NCBI RefSeq assembly: GCF_902806685.2
Contig: NC_048561.1
Span: 4,463,157-4,527,156 of the forward strand
From: Maniola hyperantus
Lineage: Eukaryota; Arthropoda; Insecta; Lepidoptera; Nymphalidae
Length of the DNA: 64,000 nucleotides
Direction of reading: 5' to 3'
The position numbers were made by a program, and so were the translations under genes. Positions 10,086-25,000 of the stretch are shown in pieces; the stretch's first letter is position 1, and each line of letters opens with the position of its first letter. The notes below the pieces were generated by a model, which did no database searches, was not told the origin of the DNA, and saw nothing but the letters and a program-made list of their open reading frames with translations.

Positions 10086-13000
10086 GTAAGTTCCTTACTT
10101 TTTGTTTAGTCCGTACAAAATGACTTCTCACGCGCCATTTTAACTCTATGGGTCAGCTGCCATGTTTAAAGTACGGTTCACCTTTATATTAGGGACTGAA
10201 ATCGTACTTTTGGTCAATGTGTACTTAGAACACAACATATTTAGCTCAACGGAGCTAATTGTTGTGTTCTAAGTTCCAGTTAAAATTATGTAAAACTTAC
10301 CCGATTTCCAACACTGTCATTTTCAATATATTCTCTAGATCACAAATAAATGATTAAAATAAAATAAAAGACGAGATTTTATTTGCTTGTCGTACTATAT
10401 TATTACTATCTCATTATTAAATCTCGCAGGGTCTATGCAAGTTCGGCTTCTACGAGGTGTTCAAAGTGGGCTACTCGGGCCTGCTGGACGAGGAGACGGC
10501 CTACGCCTACAGAACCTTCGTGTACTTAGCTGCTTCGGCCTCCGCTGAGTTTATCGCGGATATCGCGCTCTCCCCCCTAGAGGCTGCCAAGGTAACATCA
10601 CTAACATCTTACTTAAAAAAGAACATTTGGAAATCACAGCGCTCTCAAGAGGCCTACTGTGGAGAAGTACGTTCAATGTATGTTTCAACAAGCTTATGCC
10701 CGCAAATTTCAAACCTTTATTTTACCCCCTTAGGGGCTGAATTCACAAAAATCCTTTCTTAGCAGATGTCTAAGTCATAATAGCTAACTGCATGCCAGAT
10801 TTCAGCCCAATCCGTCACTACAACCATACGTCTGATAAACAGATTATGTGAGCTGAGGGCCGATTTGTGAATAGTACATTGGTTTAAATTCTCTATATAC
10901 TTACTATACTAGATGTTCGCAACAATGTTGAAAACGTTAGCGTGGTATGCTTCTAACCAAAGATTAATCTTAGTCTGACAAAACAAGTTGATGTTCCAAT
11001 GGCATGATGATGTTGACATTTTGACACAAAATCGATTTCCGACAAGTGTGAATAGCTTCATATAAAATGTTCTGCCACTGGAACATCCCATTAAAATCCG
11101 AGCCCGACAAACGACAAGTGAGGACGGGGGAAAGATGTCATGCCTACCCAACCGCTCTAGAAAAGGACAGTAAGAGCTAGCGCGCATCACGGTAAATTTT
11201 CGTACGTTTTTTCCCCCCAAAATCTGTGATCTATAGAACTATATCTCTAAAGTTATAAGGTAGTATATCACTAAAGTTGCATGCCTTGTATGTAAGTTGT
11301 ATGTATTCCTGAAAAAAACCAGTAGGGCGATTGTCTAAAACCTGCATCAATCATTATTACAAGCTCAATTGTTCTGATTGGCTGAATTTGTGCGATTCTT
11401 GTTGCAACAATGCATTGTAGCCAATAGTGAGCGAGCATTAACCAATCAGAGATGATTGCGATCGTGACATTGTAGCTGTCAAACAACCGCGGTAGGGCCA
11501 CTGTTACACGATAAGGGAAAATAGGTTAGCTGCGTCTCTGTTTATCACATTAGTAACTTTATCTGTGCTCTCTTTTTAGTGTGAATGAGAAAGCAAACGT
11601 TCCTGTATGTACCTTTATTACTCTATCTACGTCCGAGTGCCTGTCGCGAGCACACTATACCCTTGAACCATAAACAACATTTTTTAATCTAAGAACTGGT
11701 CTGTGTCTAAGACGATTATTATAGTGGCAACACCACGCCGCCGGTAGCGTGTCGAGGCATAGAGATGAGGTGTCGATTCAATCTCAATGTTCTCTGTGGT
11801 CTGTGGCGTGTTGTGACTTGTGACTTCTCTTTTTCAAAAACTCAGTGAAAAATGGTTGACCGTTGTGCTAAAAATATTAAAACATTTAAATGATTGAAAC
11901 CAAGTCCAAACCATTTGAAAAATACAAATTTAAGTGAGGAAACAATTATCTACGTGTACCTAGTGTGCTGTATGGATGTGCAGTAATAGAACTTGCAATT
12001 ATTACGAACTTTTAACAAGTGCGTTTTTAGAACTTCTAAATGGCGTGCAAGATGGTCAATAATTTTCATTACTTTAATAACAACGAAAGTTCGCCCATGC
12101 ATCCTTATAAATATCACGATTATCATCCCCATTTTACCGATTCCCAAACGTATTTTCCAGTTGTGTTCATAGACATAAATAATAATATAGCCGTTTCTTT
12201 ACTGAATTTTAAAAATAATAATAATATATAACCTAAAATATTAGTGAAAAATTAATATTGTATGTCCATTCTAATAGTAAGAGACGTGGGAATATCCATT
12301 TAAGTGAAGTGAGTGCATATTCAATCAATAGTTTTTTTAGCAATTTTAGTTACACCAGCTGATGCTCAACATATCGTGGACTGAACGTAGAACCAACGTC
12401 TCAATACTCAACAAGCTAAAAATGAAAATGAGGCTATCTAACATCTGTCTGCGGAGGACCCTCGAGTACTTCGGTCACATCGCAAGAAAGGACGCCAGCA
12501 ATATTGAAAAAATCATGGTCACTGGGAAGATCGAAGGAAAGAGACCCCGCGGACGTAGCCCGAGACGTTGGGTAGACCAAATAAAAGAGGCGGTCGACAC
12601 GACACACCTATCTGCAATGCAATCCACGCGGCGCGAAACAGAAGAAAATGGGAAAACATCGTAGCAAAGATTATATCAAAAGGGAGCCACAATCCTCAAA
12701 ATTGAGGGAGCGACGCAGGAAGAAGTTACACCAGCAGTTTAGAAGGAACATGGCATGTTATATCTGTTGTGAAGTGAGTGCATATTCAATCAATAGTTGT
12801 TTGAGCAATTTTAGTGGCACCAGCAGTTTAGAAGGAACGTGGTATATTATATGCGGTTAAGTGAAGTGAGTGCATATCCAATCAATAGTTTTTTCAGCAA
12901 TTTTAGTTGCACCAGCAGTTTAAAAGTAGGCACAAACAATCAACCAATAGTTTACTTGACTGGTTGTTTAATGTGATTCATCCAGATTCAGGTTTGCCAC

Positions 13001-16000
13001 AAACAAGGTATTTATATATTTTCAAATTGCCATTAAGTAACTTACAACTAGCTTATGGCTGCGACTTCGTCCGAATGGACTACACAAATTTCAAACCCCT
13101 TATTGAATTTTCAAAATCCTTTCTTAGCGGATGTCTACGTCATAATAGCTATCTGCATGCCAAAATTTCAGCCCAATCCATCCAGTAATCTGAGCTGTGT
13201 GTTGATAAATCAGTCAGTCAGTCAGTAAGCTTTTATATAATTACTAGCAGCCCGCCCTGGCTTCGCATGGGTGCAATGTAGATAGTAATGTGGTGTCAGT
13301 GAGGAGTTTATAGGCACCACGAGGCGCCAATAAATGTTATGTACAAATATAACGTTTGTTAACTTTCGATGAAAGCTTGGTTTCTTCCATTTTGTTCAAA
13401 TATTGTCATATTTCAACAAATTAACACAAACCAATATTAAACTATTGCTATAAACCTTTTTCTTGAATCACTCTATCTATTGGTGAAAAACTGATTAAAA
13501 ACCGTTGCCTAGTTTAAAAGATCTATACAATCATACATACAGACAGCGGGATGCGACTTTATTTTATACTATGTAGAGATATACCTAGCTAGACTGATTG
13601 ATTTTGTTACTGCTGTCATTACAATGACAGGCACAGAAGAGGAATGCTCAGATATAAAAGAACAAAGTGAAAAGAGATTCTAAAATGAAGATAGGCTCAC
13701 AACATTTCAAAAATGTATTTATCAGTTACAAAACCATAGTTCCATTACCTACTATTCAGTACAATGAAATGAAAGCTAGGTTAAAAAGGTGTGAATGTAT
13801 GCCCAATCAGTATGATCTTATCCAAATAAGTATAGGAATTACCACAAATAAACATGCCGAAGAAATCTTTTGTATTTTGTATTTATTTATTTTATTAAAG
13901 AAGAATATTTACAGTTTACAATAAGTTTGGTGCATTCATAAACTTTAAATAAGTTTTTCCGTACACCAGTGCCGTCGACAGTTGATAGACAGAAAGTCCA
14001 CGGAGGATAGATAGAGAAAGTCAACTCTTCCATGATATATGCTTCCTACCAATTACATTACCCGGGTATCTTTAAAACAAGAGTGAATAGGCATCTTCTA
14101 GGTAAACGCGTCCCATCTTAGGCCACATCATCACTTTCCATGAGATTGTGCTCAAGCGTTTGCCTATAATGAATAAAAAAAAAAACTTCTTGAATTAGAT
14201 TTTTACTAAGAGGACTAAATGAGTTAGGCCACTTCGTAATATTCATATTTATATTAGAAATGCAGTCAAAATTTATATCAATATCTTGTGATCCAAATAT
14301 TGTAGAGAAAAGATGATTAGATGAAAAAATCAGTACTGTTAGTACTGTTATTATTTTTTATTATAAATGCGAAAGTGTGTTTGTTTGTTTTATTGGTTTG
14401 TTGGTTTGTCCTTCAATCACGTCGCAACGGTGCAACGGATTGACGTGATTTTTTGCATGGATATAGATAAAGACCTGCCTCCCTAGCATGGGTAGGAGAC
14501 AAAAATTTTATCCACTGACGAGGGATAAATTTTACTTGTCCACCTCTCAAAGCATGGCAACAGGGGAGAGGAGAAGTTTATCCCCATTTCGAGGACAATT
14601 TTATCCTTGACATTAGATGTGGGTTTAAGTTTATTCTCATAGAACTTAATAAATCAAAACATGTGTCGTGGTTTCTGTTAGGTTTGGGTTATGTTTGGGT
14701 TGTGTTTGGGTTTTGTACGGGTTGTGTTTTGGTTGTGTTCAGGTTGTGTTTGGATTGTGTGTGGGTTGTGTTTTGGTTGTTTGGGTTGTGTTTGGACTAT
14801 GGATGGTTTATGTATGAGTTGTGTTTAGATTGTGATTGGGTTGTGTATGGGTTATGTTTGGGTTGTGTTTGGATTATTTGGGTTGTTGTTGGGTGATTGT
14901 TAGGTTATGTTTGGGATAATATGTTTAGGTTATGTTTATGTTGCGTTTGGGTTATTATGTTTTCACAACCCAAACACAACGTGAACAACCCAATCATATT
15001 CCAAACATAACCCAAACAACCGAAACAACCCAAACAACACAAACATAACACAAACAAACGAAACATAACCCAAAAACAACCCCAACATAACCCTAACATA
15101 GGCCAAAAATCACAAGTAGGTAGGTAAAGGAAAAGATCCAAAAACCGAAAAGTCCCCCATTTTATTTACTGTGGATAATAATATCCACCCGTGAGAGCCC
15201 ATGCTCAGAGAGTGGATAAAGCTGTCGGAGGGCACAAAGATTTTATCCTTTCCCCGGGGAGAAGATTATATCCCCCCCCCCCCCCCATGCTAACCCTGCT
15301 GGAGAGTGACATAGGCTACTTTTTATCTTGCGAAATCAATGAGTTTTCGCATGATTTTTGAAAAACCTAATTCCACACGGACAAACTCACAGGCATCAGC
15401 TAGTAGACAATAATTTGAAAACCAACAGTGGTTCTAACATAAATCAGCTAAAAAGTGAGATAGGACAGTAAGTCATGCGAGCGACGTTATAACATCCCTT
15501 GAATATCTAACCATTAAGTGAGGTTTAGACTAGCAAGCACTTCTTGCAAGTTATTCCGCATGTACTTGCAGAACTGTTTACACTACAAGCAATATTGTAC
15601 ATGTACATACATTTGTGACTTGCGGCAAGTCCAGCAAGTTACAAAACTTGCAGAAGTGATTGTTTACACGGTAGAAATAGCTTGCGGAAGTCAACTTTTG
15701 CAAGTTTTATTGCTAATCTAAACCTCGCCACAAAGTAGAATGGAAATAATTGTGATTTTTTTTAAATTATTTATTGTAGGCAAACGCTTGACCACAATCA
15801 CACCTGATGGAAAGTGATGATGCTGCCTAAGATGGGACGCTTTTACTTAGAAGATGCCTATTCACTCTTGTTTTAAAGATACCCCAGTTGTAATTGGTAG
15901 GAAACACATATTGTGGAAGAGTATTCCACACCTTAGCCATGCGTATGAGGAGGACTGCTATAATGATAACCCTAAATTAGCGAATATTCATCTCAAATCA

Positions 16001-19000
16001 TAATTCAAGGTAGAGGACAGCTCTCTACGTTCATTATTTAAGGTCTGTAAACACAATAGATGAAAAAAAAATACAGAGAGGCTACCCCGGCGACTAGTGC
16101 TTCTATTAGTACATCTTCTTCAGTACATACGGGCGTAAGCTCCTCTTATGGTAAATTTACTGGTGCACAGCATACAGCATGAACGGAAGTTCGTCAAGAG
16201 ACAAGAAAAATCTCTGTTCGTCACACAAGGTCGCGTATTCAAGAATCGGCATTGTTATTTCACCAGCCTGAGCTACCCAATGTTCTTCAGTACCTACCGG
16301 CAGAAGCACCTCGTCCGGGCAACCTTCCGCTTAGCGTGAGCGAGCCTTTTTCGAGGCTTTAGCTCACACCTTCCTTTTTTACAAGCGAGCCTTTTTCGAG
16401 GCTAGGTTTTGCCCGGCAAGGTTTGCTTGTATTGGACATAGGCTAGTGCAACTTCAGTACATGCGGGCATAAGCTCCTCGTCCGGGCAACCTTCCGCTTA
16501 GCGTGAGCGAGCCTTTTTCGAGGCTTTAGCTCACACCTTCCATTTTCACAAGCGAGCCTTTTTCGAGGCTAGGTTTTGCCCGGCAAGGTTTGCTTGTATT
16601 GGACATAGGCTGGTGCATCGTCGGTACATGCGGGCATAAGCTCCTCGTTCGGGCAACCTTCCGCTTAGCGTGAGCGAGCCTTTTTCGAGGCTTTAGCTCA
16701 CACCTTCCATTTTCACAAGCGAGCCTTTTTCGAGGCTAGGTTTTGCCCGGCAAGGTTTGCTTGTTTCAACCTTATTTCAATTGTCTCATTCATTTATTAT
16801 GAGCACTAAACTACCCTAACCTAACCTAATTATAATGAATAATAAACCTATGATATCGTCTAAAAATATAAAAATCATTTAACTACCTACTAGCAAATTA
16901 CATCTAAAAGAAAAGACGCAATTAAGTGAGATTACTATCTATTTTGCTTTTACGTGATTCTGTGATTCTTCTACGTTAAATAAGTATTAACGATATTGTA
17001 GAGTGCAGAAATATTTAGTTGTTATGTTTGAACAAAACATAATATGTTAGTGAGATTGCATGACGCTTAAAGAATGATATCTGTAAGTATAAAAGCATAT
17101 CTATAGTATTAAATTAAAATATATCGATTGAAAATTAAAGAGATTCCAAGTGTCATATTATTTACTATGAACTATAAACTATTGATTTTATTTAGTATGA
17201 TTTAAACATATTGTTTTTCCCATGTAATACTACGAGGGGCGTTCAATGTATTCTCGGTATGGGTATGTTAGAAAAAAGATAAAACCTTGAAAAAAAATTA
17301 TGTTTCAATATAGTCTCCCATGATTTCAATACATTTGTTTCTTTGCGAAATAAGTTTTTCTATTCCCTTAAAAAAAAATCTTCTTGGCCCAAAAAATGTT
17401 CTTTTACAGCGGACTTAGCTCATTATCGTCAGCAAATCGCTTTCCCCTAAGGTCTTTTTTAAATTTGGTAATAAAAAGTAGTCACTGGGAGCCAGGTGGG
17501 GGCTGTAGGGTGGGTGGTTAATTTCCTCGAACCCGCACTCTCGTACAGCAGCCTTGGAGAGCCACGCAGTGTAAACCGGTGCGTTGTCGTGAAGAAGCAA
17601 CACATTCTTTGCCAGCTTTCCTCTTCTTTTTTTCTTATATTGCTTCTCTCAAAAAGCGTAAAGTGGTTGAGTATTTTTCTGCGTTGATAGTTTCACCTTT
17701 TTTAATAGTATTCCTTTAGAATCCCAGAAAACTGTGGCCATGATTTTGCCAGCGGATGGAGTGACTTTGAACTTCTTCAGAGGGTCTGATCCCTTTTTGT
17801 GCCACTGCATAGACTCCTGTTTACTCTCGGGGTCATACTGATAAACCCACGTTTCATCACCTGTAACTATCCTTTCGAAAACACTTGTTGGATTGTCGCC
17901 TCACAGAGAAAAACTTTTAGAGAAAAACTCCTTACAAGTGTCAACCCGCGCCTGCTTTTCAGTCGTCAGTCATTTTCGTCGTCGCTGACTGGAGGTAGCA
18001 AACAAACTAATGAAGTTATCAACATGAAATTTTATATAAATATCCTCAGATAATGTTGTTAGCTAATGATATATTTAATATCAAATCACCCCGATACCGA
18101 GAATACATTGAACGCCTCTCGAATATTAACTTATTATTATTTTATGATTAAATTATGACGGGAGCATTGTTATGGTTAGTTTTAATATAGATTTTTTATT
18201 TTTGTTCGCAGAGGAGTACTGTTCGAAGATCCTGCTAGAAATTAATAAAAATAATAAATGTAACAAATTTCACAGTTATTTATTGGCCTTCTAAAAGCCG
18301 TGACTTAAACCCTATAGAAAGTTTATGGGGTCAAAGGGGTGATGATGTTACTGTTTGTACATAGGCTGGTGCATCTTCGGTACATGCGGGCATAAGCTCC
18401 TCGTCCGGGCAACCTTCCGCTTAGCGTGAGCGAGCCTTTTGCGAGGCTAAGTTTTGCCGGGTAAGGTTTGCTTGTATTGTACATAGGCTGGTGTATCTTC
18501 GGTACATGTGGACATAAGCTCCTCGTCCGGGCAACCTTCCGCTTAGCGCGAGCAAGCCTTTTTCGAGGCTTTAGCTCGCACCTTCCTTTTCACAAGCGAA
18601 CCTTTTTCGAGGCTAGGTTTTGCCCGGCAAGGTTTGCTTGTATTGGACATAGGCTGGTGCATCTTCGGTACATGCGGGCATAAGCTCCTCGTCCGGGAAA
18701 CCTTTCGCTTAGCGTAAGCGAGCCTTTTTCGAGGCTTTAGCTCACACCTTCCATTTTCACAAGCGAGCCTTTTTCGAGGCTAGGTTTTGCCCGGCAAGGT
18801 TTGCTTGTATTGGACATAGGCTGGTGCATCTTCGGTACATGCGGACATAAGCTCCTCGTCCGGGCAACCTTCCGCTTAGCGTGAGCGAGCCTTTTTCGAG
18901 GCTTTAGCTCACACCTTCCTTTTCACCAGCGAGCCTTTTTCGAGGCTAGGTTTTGCCCGGTGAGGTTTGCTTGTTTCAACCTTATTTCAATTGACTCATT

Positions 19001-22000
19001 CATTATGAGCACTAAACTACCCTAACCTAATTATAATGAATAATAACCTATGATACCATCTAAAAATATAAAAACCATTTAACTATTGGCATATATCACC
19101 CAAAAGAAAAGACACAATTCAGTGAGATTACTATCTATTTTGTTTTTACGTGATTTTGTGATTCTTCTACGTTAAATAATTAGTGTTAACGATATTGTAG
19201 AGTGCAGAAATATTATTTAGCTGTTGTTTGAACAAAACATATATGTTAGTGAGATTGCACGACGCTTAAAGAATGATATCTGTAAGTATAAAAGCATATC
19301 TATAGTATTAAATTAAAATAATATATCGATTGAAAATTAAAGAGATTCCAAGTGTCATATTTACTATGAACTATAAACTGTTGATTTTATTTTGTATAAT
19401 TAAAACATATTGTTTTTCCCAAGTAATAATATGTTAACTTATTATTATTTTATAATTAAATTATGACTGGAGCATTGTTATGTTTAGTTTTAATGTAGAT
19501 TTTTTATTTTTGTTCGCAGAGGAGTACTGTTCGAAGATCCTGCTAGAAACAATAAAAATAATAAATGTAACGAATTTAACAGTTATTTAGTGGCCTTCTA
19601 AAAGCCATGACTTAACCCTATAGAAAGATTATAGGGTCAAAGGTGTCGTGATTCGATTAAATTACTGTCTGATAATTCCATCATGAATTCCATTCGGAGT
19701 TTTGAACAAATCGTGTTTTGTCTGTGGTCAATTATTGTTCTCAAGTTGCAATTCTGAAAAGAATGGCGGTACTATTTTAGATTTTGTGTTGGTTGACCAA
19801 TGACAATTCAGCACGTCTTTTTAAAAAAGAAAGATGGTGACGAAGGGGGGAAAAATCGACGATACATCGAAATGAGTGATCAGAGATTCTTTACGGATCG
19901 TGCTCTGAAAGAGTCTAGTTGTGAAAGGGCGCTTTGATTCAGTTACTGTGAAAGGGAATCTGTGTGGCTGTTATTTTCGGCGAATCTTCTTGTATCGTTC
20001 CAATTTGTATCAATAAATGTGATTTTACCTAACTGTGGGTACGGTTGGTTAGAGATGTTAATTGGAAGATTGTAATAGTTAGTTACTGGTTGGTCTGGGA
20101 TCGGTATGGGGATGGAGGAGCCGATCTAGGTAGGGAGATAGGTTAGGTTTGCCTGGCCTAGTTACTTTTTATCATATTAATAGTTCTAGTAGTTGTTGAT
20201 ACATATTAAATCTAATTATGGAGTTCTCGTGCAGTCTACGAATTCATAACAAAGGTGTGGTGATGTTACTGTTTGTACATAGGCTGGTGCATCTTCGGTA
20301 CATGCGGGCATTAGCTCCTCGTCCGGGCAACCTTTCGCTTAGCGTGAGCGAGCCTTTTTCGAGGCTAGGTTTTTCCCCTTGAGGTTTGCTTGTTTTAACC
20401 TTATTTCAATTGACACAATCATTATAAGCACTAAACTACCCTAACCTAATTATAATGAATAATAACCTATGATACCGTCTTAAAATAAAACCAAATAACT
20501 ATTGGCATATATCACCCAAAAGAAAAGACACAATTCAGTGGGGTTACTATCTATTTTGTTTTTACGTGATTTTGTGATTCTTCTACGTAAGTGTTAGCGA
20601 TATTGCAGAGTGCATAAATATTTAGCTGTTTGAACAAAACATAATATATAATATGTTAGTGAGATTGCACGACAGTTAAAGAATGATAACTGTAAGTATG
20701 AAAGCATACCTATAGTATTAAATTAAAATAATATATCGATTGAAAATTAAAGAGGTTTAAAGTGTCATATTTACTGAACTATAAACTATTGATTTATTAT
20801 ATTGTTATTGTGTTGATTTATATTGTTTTTCCCAATTAATACTATGTTAACTTTATTATAATGTAGATTTCTTTTTTTTTGTTTGCAGAGGAGAAATTGA
20901 AGATCCTGCTAAAAACAGTATTGTAACAAATTTCATAGTTATTTAAAGGCCTTCAAAAGCCCTGACCTAAACCCTATAGAAAGTTTATGGGGTCGAAGGG
21001 ATCACTTGGAATCTATCAGACGTGAAATACAGGTCTAATTTAAAAGATGTAACGACTTCCACTTGGGAGATGTTGGAATCTGATTGGAAGCATGAAGTCA
21101 CGTTTACAACGAGTATTCAATAGCAATGGAGCACCCATTAGATATTAAGGAACGCTAAAAAGAGGGGCCAATGTGTGAATGATGTTATTGTTTATGGTTA
21201 GAGGTTATTTTAGTCTCTGACTTATGGAAAGAAAGAAAGAAAAGACGTTTATTTACACATCTGTGCCACACATCACATCTTAAAACTAAGAGCTAGTTCC
21301 GGCGCTTCTTCCACCTGAGAACAAGCAAATGAAGCGCGGGAACAAACTGTCATGTGTGGCACAACCCGAAAAAGGGTTGTATGCCTTGTTGCACAAGAAC
21401 ATACAGCGCTGATTTTCAGCTGGTACCCTAAACCAGGTGACGCCATGGAATTAAAATTAAAATTTCACGGAATTTATCTAGTTAATATAGTTGCTAATAT
21501 GAAACGTTATTTTTCCTTTATTATATTATTGTTATAATACCATAATGTCTGAGATTTGATTTTGTTTTCGAATTGTTAACCAATTTAAAATATTAATATT
21601 AAAATTTTATTTAAATTAATTAATGTTAATTTGTTAACAGCTGTTTTATTGATTTTCCTAGCGACATTTTATTGATGCTAAAATTGGAGGAAAATAAATA
21701 TAAATGAAAAACAAAAAGACTATATGCAAGGTAGATTTGAACCCTAAACCTCTAATCGTGGGCTAACCGGTTACACCACAAGGACAACCGTGCGTTAATA
21801 TAACTGACGAAACTTTGAATTCGTATCGTGTTATTATCACCATTGCTTTAAATCTATAAATTATAAAAAGTGTATTTTGTACAGCGCAACGTGATGCATC
21901 AAGTAAACTAATTTTGCATACGTATGTGTGCGTTGTTAGTAGCTGTAACTTCGATATCTACGTGTGCTATTTATGTGTCTTTTTGTGTGTATTACGCGAC

Positions 22001-25000
22001 ACTGGACAGGTGCATAACTAATTATGTTACTTTTTGTACATAGGCTGGTGCATCATGCTGGTACATGCGGGCATAAGCTTCTCGTCCGGGCAACCTTCCG
22101 CTTAGCGTGAGCGAGCCTTTTTCGAGGCTTTAGCTCACATCTTCCTTTTTCACAAGCGAGCCTTTTTCGAGGTTAGGTTTTGCCCGGTAAGGTTTGCTTG
22201 TATTCTACATAGGCTGGTGCATCTTCGGTACATGCGGGCATAAGCTCCTCGTCCGGGCAACCTTCCGCTTAGCGTGAGCGAGCCTTTTTCGAGGCTTTAG
22301 CTCACACCTTCCATTTTCACAAGTGAGCCTTTTTCGAGGCTAGGTTTTGCCCGGCAAGGTTTGCTTGTATTGGACATAGGCTGGTGCATCTTCGGTACAT
22401 GCGGGCATAAGCTCCTCGTCCGGGCAACCTTCCGCTTAGCGCGAGCAAGCCTTTTTCGAGGCTTCAGCTCGCACCTTCCTTTTCACAAGCGAGCCTTTTT
22501 CGAGGCTAGGTTTTGCCCGGCAAGGTTTGCTTGTATTGGACATAGGCTGGTGCATCTTCGGTACATGCGGGCATAAGCTCCTCGTCCGGGAAACCTTTCG
22601 CTTAGCGTAAGCGAGCCTTTTTCGAGGCTTTAGCTCACACCTTCCATTTTCACTAGTGAGCCTTTTTCGAGGCTAGGTTTTGCCCGGCAAGGTTTGCTTG
22701 TATTGGACATAGGCTGGTGCATCTTCGGTACATGCGGGCATAAGCTCCTCGTCCGGGCAACCTTCCGCTTAGCGTGAGCGAGCCTTTTTCGAGGCTTTAG
22801 CTCACACCTTCCTTTTTCACAAGCGAGCCTTTTTCGAGGCTAGGTTTTGCCCGGCAAGGTTTGCTTGTATTGGACATAGGCTGGTGCATCTTCGTTACAT
22901 GCGGGCATAAGCTCCTCGTCAAGCAACAGACGGAAACGTTTAATTAAGTGCGGAAACCGGCCCAGAGCGAAGAAGAAGCTCCTCGTCCGGGCAACCTTCC
23001 GCTTAGCGTGAGCGAGCCTTTTTCGAGGCTTTAGCTCACACCTTCCTTTTTCGAGGCTAGGCTTTGCCCGGCGAGTAGTGCCTGTTCAGTAGGTACACGA
23101 CGATTACGGAGAGTGAAAGGATTTCTCTATCGTTGTGGTAACGTTGTCGTAGAATTGACGAAAAGACGTCGCATCGTTGTAAGAGGACCCAAAGGACGGT
23201 AATGTAATTTTTCTGACTATTTGATGCCGTGTTTTTTTTTTAAATTTATATAGACTAGCGTTTTGGTGGTGATCAGACCTGCTAGCAAGTGATAATGCAG
23301 CCTAAGATGGAGCTCGCTTGCCTAGTGAATTTGGATTTAAAAAAACCCCTTGGGAACTTTGATTTTGCGGGATAAAATTAGCCTAAAGCCTTAGCCTAGT
23401 CCAAGTATATGTAGGTACCCATGCAAAAAATCACGTTGATCCGCTGCGGCGTGATTGAAGGAAAAAACAACAAACAAATGCGAAAATTTTGGTACTAACA
23501 TTTTTGACAATTTATGAAATGGTTTGTATGTCCCCATAGGTCCGGATCCAAACGATGCCCGGCTTCGCGTCGACGCTGCGCGAGGCGTGGCCCAAGATGG
23601 TGCAGCACGAGGGCTACGGCACGTTCTACAAGGGGCTGGTGCCGCTGTGGGGGCGCCAGATCCCCTACACCATGATGAAGTTCGCCTGCTTCGAGAAGAC
23701 GCTCGAGCTGCTCTACCGCGTGAGTATACCGTAATAGAAATCGGAAGAATTATTAAGATAAACTTTTAAAAGTACTTAATCTTAAAATTTAATATATCGC
23801 AGTCGCAGTAATTTGTTACTTAAAATAAACTTTTTTTTACTCAGTACGTGGTGCCGAAGCCTCGCGACCAGTGCACGAAGGGCGAGCAGCTGGTGGTGAC
23901 GTTCGCGGCCGGCTACATCGCCGGCGTGTTCTGCGCCATCGTCTCGCACCCCGCCGACACCGTCGTCTCCAAGCTCAACCAGGTACATTCAGTATGGCGC
24001 CGAAGCCCCGCGACCAGTGCTCGAAGGGCGAGCAGCTGGTGACGTTCGCGGCCGGCTACATCGCCGGCGTGTTCTGCGCCATCGTCTCGCACCCCGCCGA
24101 CACCGTCGTCTCCAAGCTCAACCAGGTACATTCAGTATGGCGCCGAAGCCCCGCGACCAGTGCTCGAAGGGCGAGCAGCTGGTGACGTTCGCGGCCGGCT
24201 ACATCGCCGGCGTGTTCTGCGCCATCGTCTCGCACCCCGCCGACACCGTCGTCTCCAAGCTCAACCAGGTACATTCAGTATGGCGCCGAAGCCCCGCGAC
24301 CAGTGCTCGAAGGGCGAGCAGCTGGTGACGTTCGCGGCCGGCTACATCGCCGGCGTGTTCTGCGCCATCGTCTCGCACCCCGCCGACACCGTCGTCTCCA
24401 AGCTCAACCAGGTACATTCAGTATGGCGCCGAAGCCCCGCGACCAGTGCTCGAAGGGCGAGCAGCTGGTGACGTTCGCGGCCGGCTACATCGCCGGCGTG
24501 TTCTGCGCCATCGTCTCGCACCCCGCCGACACCGTCGTCTCCAAGCTCAACCAGGTACATTCAGTATGGCGCCGAAGCCCCGCGACCAGTGCTCGAAGGG
24601 CGAGCAGCTGGTGACGTTCGCGGCCGGCTACATCGCCGGCGTGTTCTGCGCCATCGTCTCGCACCCCGCCGACACCGTCGTCTCCAAGCTCAACCAGGTA
24701 CATTCAGTATGGCGCCGAAGCCCCGCGACCAGTGCTCGAAGGGCGAGCAGCTGGTGACGTTCGCGGCCGGCTACATCGCCGGCGTGTTCTGCGCCATCGT
24801 CTCGCACCCCGCCGACACCGTCGTCTCCAAGCTCAACCAGGTACATTTGGTATGGCGCCGAAGCCCCGCGACCAGTGCTCGAAGGGCGAGCAGCTGGTGG
24901 TGACGTTCGCGGCCGGCTACATCGCCGGCGTGTTCTGCGCCATCGTCTCGCGCCCCGCTGACACGACTGCGAGACAGCGCGTATTTACTGTGTACGTAAT

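Noticed and set aside
21721..21790. tRNA gene
   Set aside because: Only A- and B-box-like blocks are present, with no convincing acceptor stem; better explained as SINE debris.
16300..22900. Satellite hairpin as a true histone-type 3' processing signal
   Set aside because: The stem is 5 bp with a 6-nt TTTTCG loop, unlike the invariant 6-bp/4-nt histone structure, and no histone gene is nearby.
16292..23085. Regular ~167-bp repeats as a CRISPR array
   Set aside because: The whole unit is repeated without unique spacers, and this is a eukaryotic intron.
23983..24960. Array copies as mutually exclusive alternative exons
   Set aside because: Only 10 bases separate the copies, too short for an intron, and they carry a frame-changing 2-base deletion relative to the true exon.
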